A stretch of DNA of 64,000 nucleotides from Rhodospirillales bacterium. GTDB lineage: Bacteria; Pseudomonadota; Alphaproteobacteria; Reyranellales; Reyranellaceae. Below the pieces are notes generated by a model, which had not been told where the DNA came from, made no database searches, and worked only from the letters and a program-made list of their open reading frames with translations. This document shows positions 7,170-17,330 of the stretch, piece by piece (positions within the stretch are counted from its first letter, which is position 1; every line of letters begins with the position of its first letter). The translations under genes were made by a program, and so were the position numbers. The DNA lies in assembly GCA_009377525.1 (NCBI GenBank), contig WHTW01000002.1:62001-126000 (forward strand), given 5' to 3'.

Positions 7170-9890
7170 ATGACGGAACAGAAAGAGCAGACCAAGCCGA
7201 CCAAGCCGCTCACGCTTTCGACGACGACGCGCACCAGCGCGGCGTCGGCGAAGGGCGGGAGCGACGCCACGCAGGTGCGCCAGAAGTTCAGCCATGGACG
7301 CACGCGCGTGGTGGCGGTCGAGGTCAAGAAGCCGGTGAAGCGGCCGAGCGGCCCCGGCGCGCCTGCTGCCGCTACGCCCGCGCCTCAGCCTGCAGCCGAG
7401 ACCAAGGCGCCGGCGGCGCCGACCGGCCGTACCCTCAAGCTGGGCGGCGGGGCAGCCGCCACGCCGACGCGTCCGTCGGCCGGTGAGGGCGCCCGCTCGG
7501 GCGGCGGCATCGTGCTGAAAACGCTGACCGAGGAAGAGAAGGAAGCGCGCGCGCGCGCCCTGGTCGGCGCCAATCGCGACGCCGAGGTGGCGCGCCAGCG
7601 CGCCGCCCAGGAGGCCGCCCGCCGCGCCATCGAGGAAGAGGCGCGCAAGAAGGCCGACGAGGAGCACAAGAAGCGGCTGGCCGAGGAAGAGGCGCGCAAG
7701 AAGTCCGAGGAAGAGGTCAAGCGCAAGGCCGACGCCCTGGTCCAGAAGCGCCTCGACCAGGCCGCCACCGCCTCGCCGCAGGGGCCGGCCGCCCGCCAGG
7801 CAGAGGAGATCAACGCCGGTGCCGCCCCGCAGGCGGCGCCCGCCGCGCCGGCTGCCGCGATTCGTCGTCCGCCAGGCGCCCCGGGTGGTGGCCAGTCGGC
7901 CGACGCCCTGCGCCGTCCGCCGCCAATACGGCCTGCCGTCAACAAGCGCCTGCCGCAACCGCCGGGCGCGCGCCGCGAGGTGCCCAAGCGCCGTTCGGAC
8001 AAGGTCGATGTCGGCCGCGCGGTCGCGGGCGAGAACGATTTTCGCAGCCGGTCGGCGGCGCAGATGCGCCGTCGCCTGGAGCGCGACCGCCGCCGCGAGC
8101 ACGCCAACGACGTGCCGCAGCAGAAGGTCTATCGCGAGGTCACGATTCCCGAGACCATCACGGTCCAGGAGCTCGCCCAGCGCATGTCCGAGCGCAGCGC
8201 CGACGTCGTCAAGACACTGATGCGCATGGGCGTGATGGCGACCATCAACCAGGCGATCGATCCCGACACGGCCGAGCTGGTCGTGACCGAGATGGGCCAC
8301 CGGCCCAAGCGGGTCGCCGAGGGCGACGTCGAGACCGGTCTCGCCGAGGCCGTCGATCCGCCCGAGTCGCTGCTGCCCAGGCCGCCCGTGGTCACCATCA
8401 TGGGCCACGTCGACCACGGCAAGACGTCGCTGCTCGATGCGTTGCGCGCCACCGACGTGGCAGCACACGAGGCGGGCGGCATCACCCAGCATATCGGCGC
8501 CTACCAGGTGACCCTGCCGTCGAACCAGAAGATCACCTTCCTCGACACGCCGGGCCACGAAGCCTTCACGGCCATGCGCGCGCGCGGCGCCAAGGTGACG
8601 GACATCGTGGTCCTCGTGGTTGCGGCCGATGACGGCGTCATGCCGCAGACCAAGGAGGCGATCGCCCACTCCAAGGCGGCGGGCGTGCCGATGATCATCG
8701 CCATCAACAAGATGGACAAGGCCGGTGCGGATCCCAACCGGGTGCGCACCGAGCTGCTGCAGGACGAGATCCAGGTCGAGCAGCTGGGCGGCGATGTCCA
8801 GTCGATCGAGGTCTCGGCCACCAAGAAAACCAACCTCGACAAGCTCGAGGAAGCGATCCTGCTGCAGTCCGAGGTGCTCGAGCTCAAGGCCAATCCCGAC
8901 CGTCCGGCCGACGGCGTCGTGGTCGAGGCCCAGCTCGATCCGGGCCGCGGCTCGGTGGCGACCGTGCTGGTCCAGCGCGGCACGCTTCGCGTCGGCGACG
9001 TGCTGGTGGCCGGCGCCGTGTGGGGCCGTGTCCGCCGACTCGTCGACGACCGAGGCAATGCGGTCGACAGCGCAGGCCCGGCCTTTCCGGTCGAGATCCT
9101 GGGCCTCGACGGCACGCCGCAGGCGGGCGACGAGTTCCATGTCATGGAGAGCGAGGCGCGCGCGCGCGAGATCGCCGACTTCCGCGCCCGTCGCGACCGC
9201 CAGGCCCAGCTCGCCCGCGCCGCGGGCGGCCGCGGCACCCTCGAGGAGATGATCAAGGGCATCCGCGAGGGCACGGCCAAGGAGCTGCCGGTGCTGATCA
9301 AGGCCGACGTGCAGGGCTCGGCGGAAGCGCTGGCCGGCGCGTTGGCGCGGCTTTCCACCGAGAAGGTGGCGACCCGCGTGATCTACTCGGGCGTCGGCGG
9401 CATCAGCGAGGCCGACATCACGCTCGCCAAGGCGTCGGGCGCGCTGATCATCGGCTTCAACGTGCGCGCCAACCCGCAGGCCCGCGAGATCGCCAAGCGC
9501 GACAAGATCGACATCCGCTACTACTCGATCATCTACAAGGTGACCGAGGACATCCAGCAGCTGATGGTCGGCCTGCTCGATCCGACCTACAAGGAGACCT
9601 TCCTCGGCAATGCGCAGATCCGCGAGGTCTTCCGCATCACCAAGGTCGGCAACGTGGCCGGCTGCATGATCACCGAAGGCATGGTCAAGCGCGGCGCCAA
9701 GGTGCGCCTGCTGCGCGACAACGTGGTGATCCACGAGGGCACGCTGAAGACGCTCAAGCGCCACAAGGACGAAGTTCGCGAAGTGCAGCACGGCTTCGAG
9801 TGCGGCATGGCGTTCGAGAACTACGACGACATCAAGGTCGGCGACGTGATCGAATGCTTCGACGTCGAGGAAGTCCAGGCGACGTTGTAG
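7170..9890 (+). CDS. infB: translation initiation factor IF-2
   Basis: Encodes 906 residues from ATG 7170. The N-terminal third is low-complexity (Ala/Pro-rich) with a charged coiled-coil of EEEARKK-type repeats at about residues 120-195, as in alphaproteobacterial IF-2. The GTPase domain starts near residue 411 with GHVDHGKT, then DTPGHEAF and NKMDK, followed by the beta-barrel domains and the initiator-tRNA-binding C-terminus. It places fMet-tRNA on the 30S subunit. The gene is followed directly by a palindromic repeat and then rbfA. Confidence 0.97.
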   Translation: MTEQKEQTKPTKPLTLSTTTRTSAASAKGGSDATQVRQKFSHGRTRVVAVEVKKPVKRPSGPGAPAAATPAPQPAAETKAPAAPTGRTLKLGGGAAATPTRPSAGEGARSGGGIVLKTLTEEEKEARARALVGANRDAEVARQRAAQEAARRAIEEEARKKADEEHKKRLAEEEARKKSEEEVKRKADALVQKRLDQAATASPQGPAARQAEEINAGAAPQAAPAAPAAAIRRPPGAPGGGQSADALRRPPPIRPAVNKRLPQPPGARREVPKRRSDKVDVGRAVAGENDFRSRSAAQMRRRLERDRRREHANDVPQQKVYREVTIPETITVQELAQRMSERSADVVKTLMRMGVMATINQAIDPDTAELVVTEMGHRPKRVAEGDVETGLAEAVDPPESLLPRPPVVTIMGHVDHGKTSLLDALRATDVAAHEAGGITQHIGAYQVTLPSNQKITFLDTPGHEAFTAMRARGAKVTDIVVLVVAADDGVMPQTKEAIAHSKAAGVPMIIAINKMDKAGADPNRVRTELLQDEIQVEQLGGDVQSIEVSATKKTNLDKLEEAILLQSEVLELKANPDRPADGVVVEAQLDPGRGSVATVLVQRGTLRVGDVLVAGAVWGRVRRLVDDRGNAVDSAGPAFPVEILGLDGTPQAGDEFHVMESEARAREIADFRARRDRQAQLARAAGGRGTLEEMIKGIREGTAKELPVLIKADVQGSAEALAGALARLSTEKVATRVIYSGVGGISEADITLAKASGALIIGFNVRANPQAREIAKRDKIDIRYYSIIYKVTEDIQQLMVGLLDPTYKETFLGNAQIREVFRITKVGNVAGCMITEGMVKRGAKVRLLRDNVVIHEGTLKTLKRHKDEVREVQHGFECGMAFENYDDIKVGDVIECFDVEEVQATL

Positions 9891-9973
9891 GCTGGGGGCG
9901 CGCCACTCCAGTGGCGCGTCATCTCGACGTTGCAAAGATGAAGATCGCGCCACTGGAGTGGCGCGCGCCCAGC
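9891..9973 (+). repeat. inverted repeat of the CGCGCCACT family
   Basis: The arms start GCTGGG and contain CGCGCCACTCCAGTGGCGCG; the same arm returns inverted at the right end. Each arm is itself palindromic, so the transcript can form two small hairpins or one long one. It lies between infB and rbfA within one operon. A diverged relative flanks the composite element at 14961-15168. Confidence 0.75.
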
Positions 9974-9989
9974 GAAGGAAGACGCTCAA

Positions 9990-10394
9990 ATGTCCCGTCG
10001 TCGCCCGCCCGAGCGCGACAAGAAGGGGCCCAGCCAGCGCCAGCTCAGGGTCGGCGAGGAGTTGCGCCATCTGCTGGCCGAGCTTTTGGAGCGCGGCGAC
10101 ATGCGCGATCCCGACCTGCGCGAGGCCTCGATCACCGTCACCGCGGTCGATGTCAGCCCCGACCTGCGCAACGCCATCGCCTTCGTGATGCCGCTTGGCG
10201 GCCAGGACGAGAAGCGGCTGCTTGCCGCCATGCGCCGCGCCGCCCCGTGGTTCCGCGCCCGCGTCGGCGAGAAGGCGGGCCTGCGCCATGCGCCGGAGAT
10301 CCGCTTCGAGGTCGACCGCACCTTCGACGAGGCCGACCGCATCGGCCAGCTCCTGCGGCGGCCCGACGTGGCGCGCGACATCAAGGACGATTGA
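9990..10394 (+). CDS. rbfA: ribosome-binding factor A
   Basis: Encodes 134 residues from ATG 9990. RbfA aids late 30S maturation and 16S processing. The sequence shows the single KH-like domain: QLRVGEELRHLLAELLERG near the N-terminus, ASITVTAVDVSPDLRNA in the core and LRHAPEIRFEVDRTFDEADR towards the end. It sits between infB and truB as in most proteobacteria, separated from infB by the palindromic repeat. Confidence 0.95.
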   Translation: MSRRRPPERDKKGPSQRQLRVGEELRHLLAELLERGDMRDPDLREASITVTAVDVSPDLRNAIAFVMPLGGQDEKRLLAAMRRAAPWFRARVGEKAGLRHAPEIRFEVDRTFDEADRIGQLLRRPDVARDIKDD

Positions 10395-10561
10395 GGTAGT
10401 ACTCGTCGCGCGGAAAGAAGTCGGTGTTGGGCGCGCGTGCCGGCACCGTCTTGCCTGACGCGATCCGCCGGCACCGCCCCCGTCATGGCTGCAGCCTGCC
10501 TGAAGGCGCGGCTGGCGCCCAACGATTTGTCGGCCTAGGAAGCGTCATGTCTTTCAAGCCG

Positions 10562-10629
10562 TCTTCCGGACCGCGAGCCTCTGGCTCGCTCATGCTCATG
10601 AGCGCGCAGGATGCGCGCGGTCCGGAAAA
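10562..10629 (+). repeat. modular GGACCGCG palindromic repeat, copy 1
   Basis: Outer arms TTCCGGACCGCG (from 10564) and CGCGGTCCGGAA (to 10627) enclose two small hairpins, AGCCTCTGGCT and CGCAGGATGCG, around a centre CGCTCATG/CATGAGCG. The same architecture with other inner modules recurs at 15049-15118 and 25260-25333, and half of it at 21018-21056. The rest of the rbfA-truB gap (10395-10692) contains no gene I can support. Confidence 0.75.
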
Positions 10630-10692
10630 GCATGAGCGCGGTGAGCCGGATCGGCCCTACAGGCCGATTTGGCGTTGGAGACCCGCGGTCCG

Positions 10693-11595
10693 ATGAGGAA
10701 GAGGAAAGGCGACAAGATCGACGGCTGGGTCGTGCTCGACAAGCCGGTCGGGCTGGGCTCGACGCCGGCGGTTGGCAAGGTGCGCCGGCTGTTCGGTGCA
10801 CAGAAGGCAGGCCACGGCGGCACGCTCGATCCGCTGGCGAGCGGCGTGTTGCCCATCGCGCTCGGCGAGGCGACCAAGACCGTGCCCTTCGTCATGGACG
10901 GCCGGAAGGAATACCGCTTCACGCTCTGCTTCGGCGAAGCGCGCTCGACCGAGGACCTCGAAGGCGACGTCACCGCGACCAGCGATGTCCGGCCCGACGA
11001 TCGTGCCATCCGTGCCGCCTTGGCCGCCTTCGTCGGCACGATCGAACAGACGCCGCCTGCCTTCTCCGCGCTCAAGATCGAGGGCAAGCGGGCCTATGAC
11101 CTCGCCCGGGCCGGGGAAGTGGTCGAGTTGAAGCCCCGCCCGGTGTCGATCGAGCGCCTCGAGCTCGTGGGACGTCCTGACGCGGACCATGCAGATTTCG
11201 TGGTCTCCTGCGGCAAGGGCACCTACATCCGGTCCCTCGGCCGCGACCTGGCGCAGGCCCTGGGCAGCGTCGGACACCTGTCTTTCCTGCGTCGGACCGC
11301 CGCCGGGCCGTTCCGGGAAGAGGCGGCCATTTCGCTTTCCAAACTGGAAGCCCTCGGGCATATTCCCGCGCTTCTCGGGGCCCTGGCTCCCGTCGGGACC
11401 GCGCTGGACGACATCCCGGCGCTGGCCCTGACGGAGGCCCAAGCGGATCGGCTGCGCCAAGGCCAGCCGGTGCTCTTGACCCGGGACGTACCGCCGTCGG
11501 GCGCGCTGGTTCGCGCCGAAGCCGGCAGCAGGCTGGTGGCGCTGGTCCGATCGGACGGCGTCGCGCTCAAGCCGGTACGCGTCTTCAACCTTTAA
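10693..11595 (+). CDS. truB: tRNA pseudouridine(55) synthase TruB
   Basis: Encodes 300 residues from ATG 10693 ([20 protein letters not shown]); an upstream in-frame start at 10669 is possible. TruB converts U55 of tRNA to pseudouridine. The catalytic aspartate is Asp46 in [13 protein letters not shown], followed by the K-Y-F pattern [10 protein letters not shown] and the RNA-contact segment [16 protein letters not shown]. It lies between rbfA and rpsO in the usual order. Confidence 0.96.
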   Translation: MRKRKGDKIDGWVVLDKPVGLGSTPAVGKVRRLFGAQKAGHGGTLDPLASGVLPIALGEATKTVPFVMDGRKEYRFTLCFGEARSTEDLEGDVTATSDVRPDDRAIRAALAAFVGTIEQTPPAFSALKIEGKRAYDLARAGEVVELKPRPVSIERLELVGRPDADHADFVVSCGKGTYIRSLGRDLAQALGSVGHLSFLRRTAAGPFREEAAISLSKLEALGHIPALLGALAPVGTALDDIPALALTEAQADRLRQGQPVLLTRDVPPSGALVRAEAGSRLVALVRSDGVALKPVRVFNL

Positions 11596-11612
11596 GTCGA
11601 TGGAGAGTCCCG

Positions 11613-11882
11613 ATGTCGATCACAGCCGTCCGCAAGGCGGAGCTGATCAAGTCGTATGCCCAGGCCGAGGGCGACACCGGTTCGCCGGAGGTCCAGGTCG
11701 CGATCCTGAGCGAGCGCATTTCCAATCTCACCGAGCACTTCAAGGGCCACGCGAAGGATCATCATTCGCGCCGTGGTCTGCTGAAGCTCGTCGGCCAGCG
11801 CCGGCGGCTGCTCGACTACCTCAAGTCGAGGGACAACAAGCGCTACGACACATTGATCGAGCGACTGGGTCTCAGGCGTTGA
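11613..11882 (+). CDS. rpsO: 30S ribosomal protein S15
   Basis: Encodes 89 residues, the standard length. The sequence has the conserved [17 protein letters not shown] and [23 protein letters not shown] lies upstream of ATG 11613. S15 is a primary 16S-binding protein. It is followed at once by a Rho-independent terminator and then pnp. Confidence 0.98.
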   Translation: MSITAVRKAELIKSYAQAEGDTGSPEVQVAILSERISNLTEHFKGHAKDHHSRRGLLKLVGQRRRLLDYLKSRDNKRYDTLIERLGLRR

Positions 11883-11887
11883 GTACC

Positions 11888-11924
11888 GGCCCCGCGCCCA
11901 CCAACAAATGGGCCGGGGCCTTTT
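11888..11924 (+). terminator. Rho-independent terminator after rpsO
   Basis: GGCCCCG-CGCCCA pairs with TGGGC-CGGGGCC around a short loop and is followed by TTTT. It separates rpsO from pnp, though read-through is common at this position in other bacteria. Confidence 0.8.
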
Positions 11925-12020
11925 CGCGTCGCGTCGTCCGGTCCCCGTAACAGTTCGGCCGGCCGACACGACTTCGCAGTAACCGGGAGGGCAGGGGCGA
12001 GAGCAAAGGCCCGGCCCGGT

Positions 12021-12046
12021 CCTGCCGATGCAAGGGCATCGGCGGG
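12021..12046 (+). promoter_or_regulatory. stable hairpin in the pnp leader
   Basis: CCTGCCGATGC (12021-12031) pairs with GCATCGGCGGG (12036-12046), loop AAGG, with one T-G wobble. In enterobacteria a pnp leader hairpin is cut by RNase III and mediates autoregulation by PNPase. Whether this one acts the same way is inference. Confidence 0.4.
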
Positions 12047-12095
12047 CGGCTGTCGCCAGACGGGGGCGAATGCCGTGCAGGAAAGGAAGATGGAT

Positions 12096-14249
12096 ATGAG
12101 TGACATGTTTAAAGTGTTCCGCAAGGAAGTGGACTGGGCCGGCCGCAAGCTCGTGCTCGAGACCGGCAAGATCGCGCGGCAGGCCGATGGTGCCGTCCTG
12201 GCGACCTATGGCGGCACCACCGTGCTGGCCGCCGTCGTGTTCGAGAAGAAGCCGAAGCTCGGCCTCGATTTCTTCCCGCTCACCGTGAACTACCAGGAGA
12301 AGGCGTTCGCCGCCGGCAAGATCCCGGGCGGCTTCTTCAAGCGTGAAGGGCGGCCCTCCGAGAAGGAAGTCCTGACCTCGCGCCTGATCGATCGCCCGAT
12401 TCGCCCGCTGTTCCACGAGAGTTACCGCAACGAGACGCTGGTCGTCGTCACCACCCTGGCGCACGATCTCGAGAACGACCCCGACATCCTGGCGATGGTC
12501 GCCACGTCGGCGGCGCTCACGATCAGCGGCGTGCCGTTCATGGGCCCGATCGCCGGCGCCCGCGTCGGCTGCATCGACGGCAAGTTCGTGGTCAATCCGA
12601 CCCTCGAGCAGACCGAGGTGAGCACACTCGACCTGGTGGTCGCCGGCACCAAGGAAGGCGTGCTGATGGTCGAGTCCGAGGCCAAGGAGCTGCCCGAGGA
12701 CGTGATGCTGAACGCCGTCATGGAGGGCCATCGCTCCTTCCAGCCGGTGATCGACGCCATCATTCAGCTCGCCGAGCATTGCGCCAAGGAGCCGCTGCCG
12801 CTCACCGAGCCGTCGGAGGCGTCCAAGACCGTGGCGGGCAAGCTCAAGGCCGACATGCGGGGCCAGATGGTCGAGGCTTATGCCGAGACCCAGAAGCTCG
12901 CCCGCCAGGCCAAGGTCGGTGCCGTGAAGACCGCGGCCAAGGCCCTGTTCGAAGGCAATGACGAGGCTCTCGCCGCCTTCGGCGAGCAGTTCGGCAACCT
13001 CGAGGCCGACGTCGTGCGCACCGCCATCCTCGATACTGGCAAGCGCATCGACGGCCGCGACACCAAGACCGTCCGGCCGATCGTGGCCGAGGTCGGCATC
13101 CTGCCGCGCGCCCATGGTTCGTCGCTGTTCACCCGCGGCGAGACGCAGGCGCTGGTCGTGGCGACCCTGGGCACCGGCCAGGACGAGCAGATCATCGATG
13201 CGCTCGAGGGCGAGTACCGCGAGCACTTCATGCTGCACTACAACTTCCCTCCGTACTCGGTGGGCGAGGTGCGCCGCATGGGCACGCCCGGTCGTCGCGA
13301 GATCGGCCACGGCAAGCTCGCCTGGCGCGCCTTGCGCCCGATGCTGCCCAGCAAGGAGAAGTTCCCGTACACGATCCGCGTCGTGTCGGAGATCACCGAG
13401 AGCAACGGCTCATCCTCGATGGCGTCGGTGTGCGGCGGTTCGCTGGCGCTGATGGATTCGGGCGTGCCGATGGAGCGGCCTGTGGCCGGCATCGCCATGG
13501 GCCTGATCAAGGAAGGCGACCGCTTCGCCGTCCTGTCGGACATCCTGGGCGACGAGGATCACCTGGGCGACATGGACTTCAAGGTGGCCGGCACCGACCG
13601 GGGCATCACCTCGCTGCAGATGGACATCAAGATCACCTCGATCACCGAGGAGATCATGAAGGTCGCTCTGGGCCAGGCCAAGGACGGCCGCCTGCACATC
13701 CTGGGCGAGATGGCCAAGGGCCTGGGCGGCGCGCGCGATTCGGTCAGCCAGAACGCGCCGCGCATCACCCAGTTCACCATCCCCAAGGACAAGATCCGCG
13801 AAGTGATCGGCACCGGCGGCAAGGTGATCCGCGAGATCACCGAGACCACCGGCACCAAGATCGACATCGAGGACGACGGCACCATCAAGGTTGCCGCGGT
13901 CGACGCCAAGCAGGGCCAGGCCGCCATCGACTGGATCAAGGGTATCGTCGCCGAGCCGGAAGTGGGCGTGATCTACAACGGCAAGGTCGTGAAGACCGTC
14001 GAGTTCGGTGCCTTCGTGAACTTCCTGGGCGCGCGTGATGGCCTGGTCCACATCTCCGAGCTGGCGCCGCGCCGCGTCGCCAAGGTCAATGACGTGGTCA
14101 AGGAAGGCGACCAGGTGAAGGTCAAGGTCCTGGGCGTCGACGACCGCGGCAAGGTGCGGTTGTCGATGAAGGCGGTCGACCAGCAGACCGGCGAGGACAT
14201 CTCGAACAAGCCGCACGAGGAGCAGCCCGCGCCTGCAGCAGGTGAGTAG
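12096..14249 (+). CDS. pnp: polyribonucleotide nucleotidyltransferase (PNPase)
   Basis: Encodes 717 residues. ATG 12096 is chosen because AAGGAAG ends 6 bases upstream; ATGs at 12090 and 12105 are alternatives. PNPase degrades RNA 3'-5' by phosphorolysis. Two RNase PH-like domains are visible ([20 protein letters not shown] and [19 protein letters not shown]), then the KH domain ([20 protein letters not shown]) and the S1 domain ([20 protein letters not shown]). It is the last gene of the cluster and is followed by a terminator. Confidence 0.97.
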   Translation: MSDMFKVFRKEVDWAGRKLVLETGKIARQADGAVLATYGGTTVLAAVVFEKKPKLGLDFFPLTVNYQEKAFAAGKIPGGFFKREGRPSEKEVLTSRLIDRPIRPLFHESYRNETLVVVTTLAHDLENDPDILAMVATSAALTISGVPFMGPIAGARVGCIDGKFVVNPTLEQTEVSTLDLVVAGTKEGVLMVESEAKELPEDVMLNAVMEGHRSFQPVIDAIIQLAEHCAKEPLPLTEPSEASKTVAGKLKADMRGQMVEAYAETQKLARQAKVGAVKTAAKALFEGNDEALAAFGEQFGNLEADVVRTAILDTGKRIDGRDTKTVRPIVAEVGILPRAHGSSLFTRGETQALVVATLGTGQDEQIIDALEGEYREHFMLHYNFPPYSVGEVRRMGTPGRREIGHGKLAWRALRPMLPSKEKFPYTIRVVSEITESNGSSSMASVCGGSLALMDSGVPMERPVAGIAMGLIKEGDRFAVLSDILGDEDHLGDMDFKVAGTDRGITSLQMDIKITSITEEIMKVALGQAKDGRLHILGEMAKGLGGARDSVSQNAPRITQFTIPKDKIREVIGTGGKVIREITETTGTKIDIEDDGTIKVAAVDAKQGQAAIDWIKGIVAEPEVGVIYNGKVVKTVEFGAFVNFLGARDGLVHISELAPRRVAKVNDVVKEGDQVKVKVLGVDDRGKVRLSMKAVDQQTGEDISNKPHEEQPAPAAGE

Positions 14250-14284
14250 GGCCGCCGGCGAGTAAGGCACCAAACGGTAACAAG

Positions 14285-14315
14285 AACGGCGGCCATCGGG
14301 CCGCCGTTTTTGTTT
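14285..14315 (+). terminator. Rho-independent terminator after pnp
   Basis: A perfect 10-bp stem, AACGGCGGCC with GGCCGCCGTT (14285-14294 and 14299-14308) and loop ATCG, is followed by TTTGTTT. Confidence 0.9.
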
Positions 14316-14329
14316 GTAGGATTGGCGGG

Positions 14330-14959
14330 ATGAAGACGCCTTCCCGCAGACTCCTGCTCGCTGGTGCTGGCGCCAGCCTGCTTCCCCTTCGTTCAGCCTT
14401 TGCCGCGGGCCTGATCGCCACGCCGCAGCAGACCGAAGGGCCGTTCTATCCGACGGCCTTCCCCACCGACATGGACAATGACTTGGTCCAGGTGCGCGGC
14501 CAGCAGGCGCGGGCGATGGGCACTGTGCTGCATCTGGAGGGCCGCGTGCTCGACCTGAACGGCAAGCCGGTCGACGGCGCGCTGGTCGAGATCTGGCAGT
14601 GCGATGCCCAGGGCATCTACGACCATCCGCGTCAGTCCGGGCGCGACAGGCGCGATTCGGCCTTCCAGGGCTACGGCCGCATGCTGGTCAAAGCGGGCGG
14701 CCGTTACAGCTTCCGCACCCTGAAGCCCGTCACTTATGTCGGCCGCTCGCCGCACATCCATTTCAAGGTCGCGACCGGGGCGGGCCGCACGTTGACCAGC
14801 CAGTTCTATGTCGCCGGCGACCCCGGCAACGATCGCGATGGCGTGTTCCGCGGCATCCGTGATGTCCGGCAGCGCGAGCTGGTCGAGATGAAGCTCGCAC
14901 CCGCGCCCGGCGTCGAAGCCGGTGCACTCGCCACCACGATGGATATCGTCGTCGGCTGA
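14330..14959 (+). CDS. intradiol ring-cleavage dioxygenase family protein (exported)
   Basis: Encodes 209 residues. The N-terminus [20 protein letters not shown] looks like a twin-arginine signal, suggesting folded export with bound iron. The core shows protocatechuate/catechol-dioxygenase-type motifs: [46 protein letters not shown], which contain the expected Tyr and His ligands of non-haem Fe(III). The protein is shorter than classical protocatechuate 3,4-dioxygenase subunits. No aromatic-degradation genes are nearby, so the substrate is unknown. Confidence 0.8.
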   Translation: MKTPSRRLLLAGAGASLLPLRSAFAAGLIATPQQTEGPFYPTAFPTDMDNDLVQVRGQQARAMGTVLHLEGRVLDLNGKPVDGALVEIWQCDAQGIYDHPRQSGRDRRDSAFQGYGRMLVKAGGRYSFRTLKPVTYVGRSPHIHFKVATGAGRTLTSQFYVAGDPGNDRDGVFRGIRDVRQRELVEMKLAPAPGVEAGALATTMDIVVG

Positions 14960-14960
14960 G

Positions 14961-15168
14961 CTGGGGGCGCGCCACTAGACTAGAGGCGGAGTAAACTCCG
15001 CCGTAAGTGGCGCGTCTTCTCATGCTCTTCTGGACCGCGCGCTGGGTCGCGGTTTACCGCGACCTCCCTGCGCGCTCATGAATGATGAGCGAGCCGGAGG
15101 CTCGCGGTCCGGTAGACCATGACGTGCCACTTACGGAGCTTACTCCGTCTCTAATGGCGCGCCCCCAA
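14961..15168 (+). repeat. composite element: CGCGCCACT-type arms around a GGACCGCG repeat
   Basis: The outer arms (14963-15015 and 15121-15166) are an imperfect inverted repeat beginning GGGGGCGCGCCA and containing GGAGTAA...CTCCG and AAGTGGCGCGTC. Between them lies a copy of the GGACCGCG repeat (about 15049-15118) with its own modules, including GGTCGCGGTTTACCGCGACC and AGCCGGAGGCT. It fills the gap between the convergent dioxygenase and fabI genes. Confidence 0.7.
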
Positions 15169-15170
15169 CG

Positions 15171-16076
15171 CTACTCGCCGTTCTGGCCGTTGCTCATGGA
15201 GGGCGGCATGCCGATGGCGTGGTAGCCGGCATCGACATAGTGGACGGTGCCGGTGACGCCGGCGCTGAGGTCCGACAGCAGGTAGAGTCCCGCCCCGCCG
15301 ACATCGGTCAGCTCGACATTGCGCCGCAAGGGCGAGGCTTCGCGCGACACGCGGTAGACATAGCGCGCGCTGCCGATCACCGCGCCGGCCAGGGTGCGCA
15401 TCGGGCCGGCCGAGATCGCGTTCACCCGCACGCCCTGCGGGCCGAGGTCGGCCGCGAGATAGCGCACGCTTGCCTCGAGTGCGGCCTTGGCAACGCCCAT
15501 CACGTTGTAGGATGGCATCACGCGCGTGGCGCCCTCGTAGGTCAGCGTGACCAGGCTGCCGCCTTCGGTCATCAGCGGCAGGGCGCGGCGTGCGATCTCG
15601 GTGAAGGAGTAGCAGGAGATCGTCAGGCTGCGCTGGAAGTTGGCCTTGGTGGTGTCGACGTAGCGCCCCTTCAGCTCCTCCTTGTCGGAGAAGGCGATGG
15701 CATGGACGACGAAGTCGAGCCGGCCCCATTCCTTCTGCAGGCGGGCGAACAGCCGGTCGAGGCTTCCCTCGTTCTCGACGTCGGCCTCCTCGACAATCTT
15801 GGAGCCGAGCTGCTCGACCATCGGCAGCACGCGCTTGCCGAACGCGGCCCCCTGGTAGGTGAAGGCCATCTCCGCGCCCGCCGCATGCAGCGCCGTGGCG
15901 ATGCCCCAGGCGATCGAGCGGTCGTTGGCCACGCCCATCACCAGGCCGCGCTTGCCGGCCATCAATTTCGGCACTTCGGGGAGCTCGACCGCCTTGGACG
16001 GCGCATGGGAAGAGGGGCTTGCCGTCCCGCCACCGGAAGCATCGGGGGCGGCGGCGAGGATCCGGTCGTCGGGCAT
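15171..16076 (-). CDS. fabI: enoyl-[acyl-carrier-protein] reductase FabI (NADH)
   Basis: Encodes 301 residues from ATG 16076. FabI reduces enoyl-ACP in fatty-acid elongation. Cofactor motif GVANDRSIAWGIA follows KRGLVMG, and the catalytic pair is in SYNVMGVAKAAL (Tyr-x6-Lys). About 38 residues of Ala/Ser/Pro-rich sequence precede the usual start of the fold (LMAGKRGLV); an internal ATG there could be the true start. It follows fabB by 11 bases in the fabA-fabB-fabI operon. Confidence 0.95.
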   Translation of the reverse strand: MPDDRILAAAPDASGGGTASPSSHAPSKAVELPEVPKLMAGKRGLVMGVANDRSIAWGIATALHAAGAEMAFTYQGAAFGKRVLPMVEQLGSKIVEEADVENEGSLDRLFARLQKEWGRLDFVVHAIAFSDKEELKGRYVDTTKANFQRSLTISCYSFTEIARRALPLMTEGGSLVTLTYEGATRVMPSYNVMGVAKAALEASVRYLAADLGPQGVRVNAISAGPMRTLAGAVIGSARYVYRVSREASPLRRNVELTDVGGAGLYLLSDLSAGVTGTVHYVDAGYHAIGMPPSMSNGQNGE

Positions 16077-16087
16077 GATGCCTCTTC

Positions 16088-17326
16088 TTAATGGTCGTAT
16101 CGTGAGAACAGCAGGCAGGCGTTGGTGCCGCCGAAACCGAAGCTGTTCGACATCACGGTCTGCAGGCCGGCATTGTCGATGCGCTGGCGCGCCACCGGAT
16201 AGTCGCCGACGCCGGGATCGACATTCTCGACGTTGGCGGAGGCTGCGACGAAGTCTTCCTTCAGCATCAGCAGCGAATAGACTGCCTCGTGCGCGCCGGT
16301 CGCGCCCTGGCTGTGGCCGGTCAGCGACTTGGTCGAGCTGACGGCCGGCAGCTTGTTGTTGCCGAAGGCGGCGCGGATGGCGTCGAGCTCGGTGATGTCG
16401 CCCACCGGCGTGGAAGTGCCGTGGGTGTTGATGTAGTCGACCGGCGCATTGCGCCGCGCCGCGCCGGGGAATCCGTCCATGGCGAGCTTCATGCAGCGCA
16501 CCGCGCCCTCGCCGGACGGCGCCACCATGTCGGCTCCGTCGGACGTGGCGCCGTAGCCCACGACCTCGGCATAGATCTTGGCGCCGCGCGCGCGGGCGAC
16601 TTCCAGGTCTTCGAGCACCAGGATGCCGCCGCCGCCCGAGATCACGAAGCCGTCGCGGTCGCGGTCGTAGGCGCGGCTCGCCCGCTCGGGCGCGTCGTTG
16701 AACCTGGACGACATGGCGCCCATGGCGTCGAACAGCACCGACAGGGTCCAGTCGAGTTCCTCGCCGCCGCCCGCGAACATGCGGTCGGCCTTGCCGAGCT
16801 GGATGCATTCGACGGCGTTGCCGATGCAGTGCGCCGAGGTCGAGCACGCCGAGCTGATCGAGTAGGAGAGGCCCTTGATCTTGTAGGCGGTCGTGAGGTT
16901 GGCCGAAACCGTGCTCGACATGGCGCGCGGCACCATGAACGGACCGACGCGCTTGGGGCCCTTCTCCTTGGCAATGATGGCCGACTGCACGATGGCGCCG
17001 GTGGTCGGCCCGCCTGAGCCGGCAACCACGCCGGTGCGCTCGTTGGATATCTCGGCCTCGCCGAGGCCCGCATCCTCGATCGCTTGCTTCATGGCGAGCC
17101 AGGCGTAGGCCGCACCGTCGCCCATGAAGCGGCGCAGGCGGCGGTCGACCATCTCGTCGACGTTCATTTTCAGCGTGCCGGCGACCTGGCTGCGGAAGCC
17201 CAGCTCCTTGTACTGCGGCACGAACTCGATGCCCGACTTGCCCTCGCGCAACGATTTCGCGACCTCGACGGCGTTGTTGCCGATCGAGGAGACGACTCCC
17301 AGGCCGGTGACGACGACACGTTTCAT
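16088..17326 (-). CDS. fabB: 3-oxoacyl-[ACP] synthase I FabB
   Basis: Encodes 412 residues from ATG 17326. FabB condenses malonyl-ACP with acyl-ACP and is needed for unsaturated fatty-acid elongation together with FabA. The nucleophile is Cys161 in [14 protein letters not shown]; the catalytic histidines are in [11 protein letters not shown] and [12 protein letters not shown]. Its start lies 4 bases downstream of the original fabA stop, but in the present sequence the frameshifted fabA frame runs into it. Confidence 0.96.
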   Translation of the reverse strand: MKRVVVTGLGVVSSIGNNAVEVAKSLREGKSGIEFVPQYKELGFRSQVAGTLKMNVDEMVDRRLRRFMGDGAAYAWLAMKQAIEDAGLGEAEISNERTGVVAGSGGPTTGAIVQSAIIAKEKGPKRVGPFMVPRAMSSTVSANLTTAYKIKGLSYSISSACSTSAHCIGNAVECIQLGKADRMFAGGGEELDWTLSVLFDAMGAMSSRFNDAPERASRAYDRDRDGFVISGGGGILVLEDLEVARARGAKIYAEVVGYGATSDGADMVAPSGEGAVRCMKLAMDGFPGAARRNAPVDYINTHGTSTPVGDITELDAIRAAFGNNKLPAVSSTKSLTGHSQGATGAHEAVYSLLMLKEDFVAASANVENVDPGVGDYPVARQRIDNAGLQTVMSNSFGFGGTNACLLFSRYDH

Positions 17327-17330
17327 GCTG

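Noticed and set aside
7113-10289. Very long minus-strand open frame (over 1000 codons) opposite infB
   Set aside because: It is the shadow of infB on the other strand, rich in His/Arg/Ala with no family motif. High GC leaves few stops.
10395-10540. Minus-strand string APNTDFFPRDEYYL that looked like a protein tail
   Set aside because: No start, no upstream coding sequence and an internal stop; too short to assign. Possibly a gene remnant, but not supportable.
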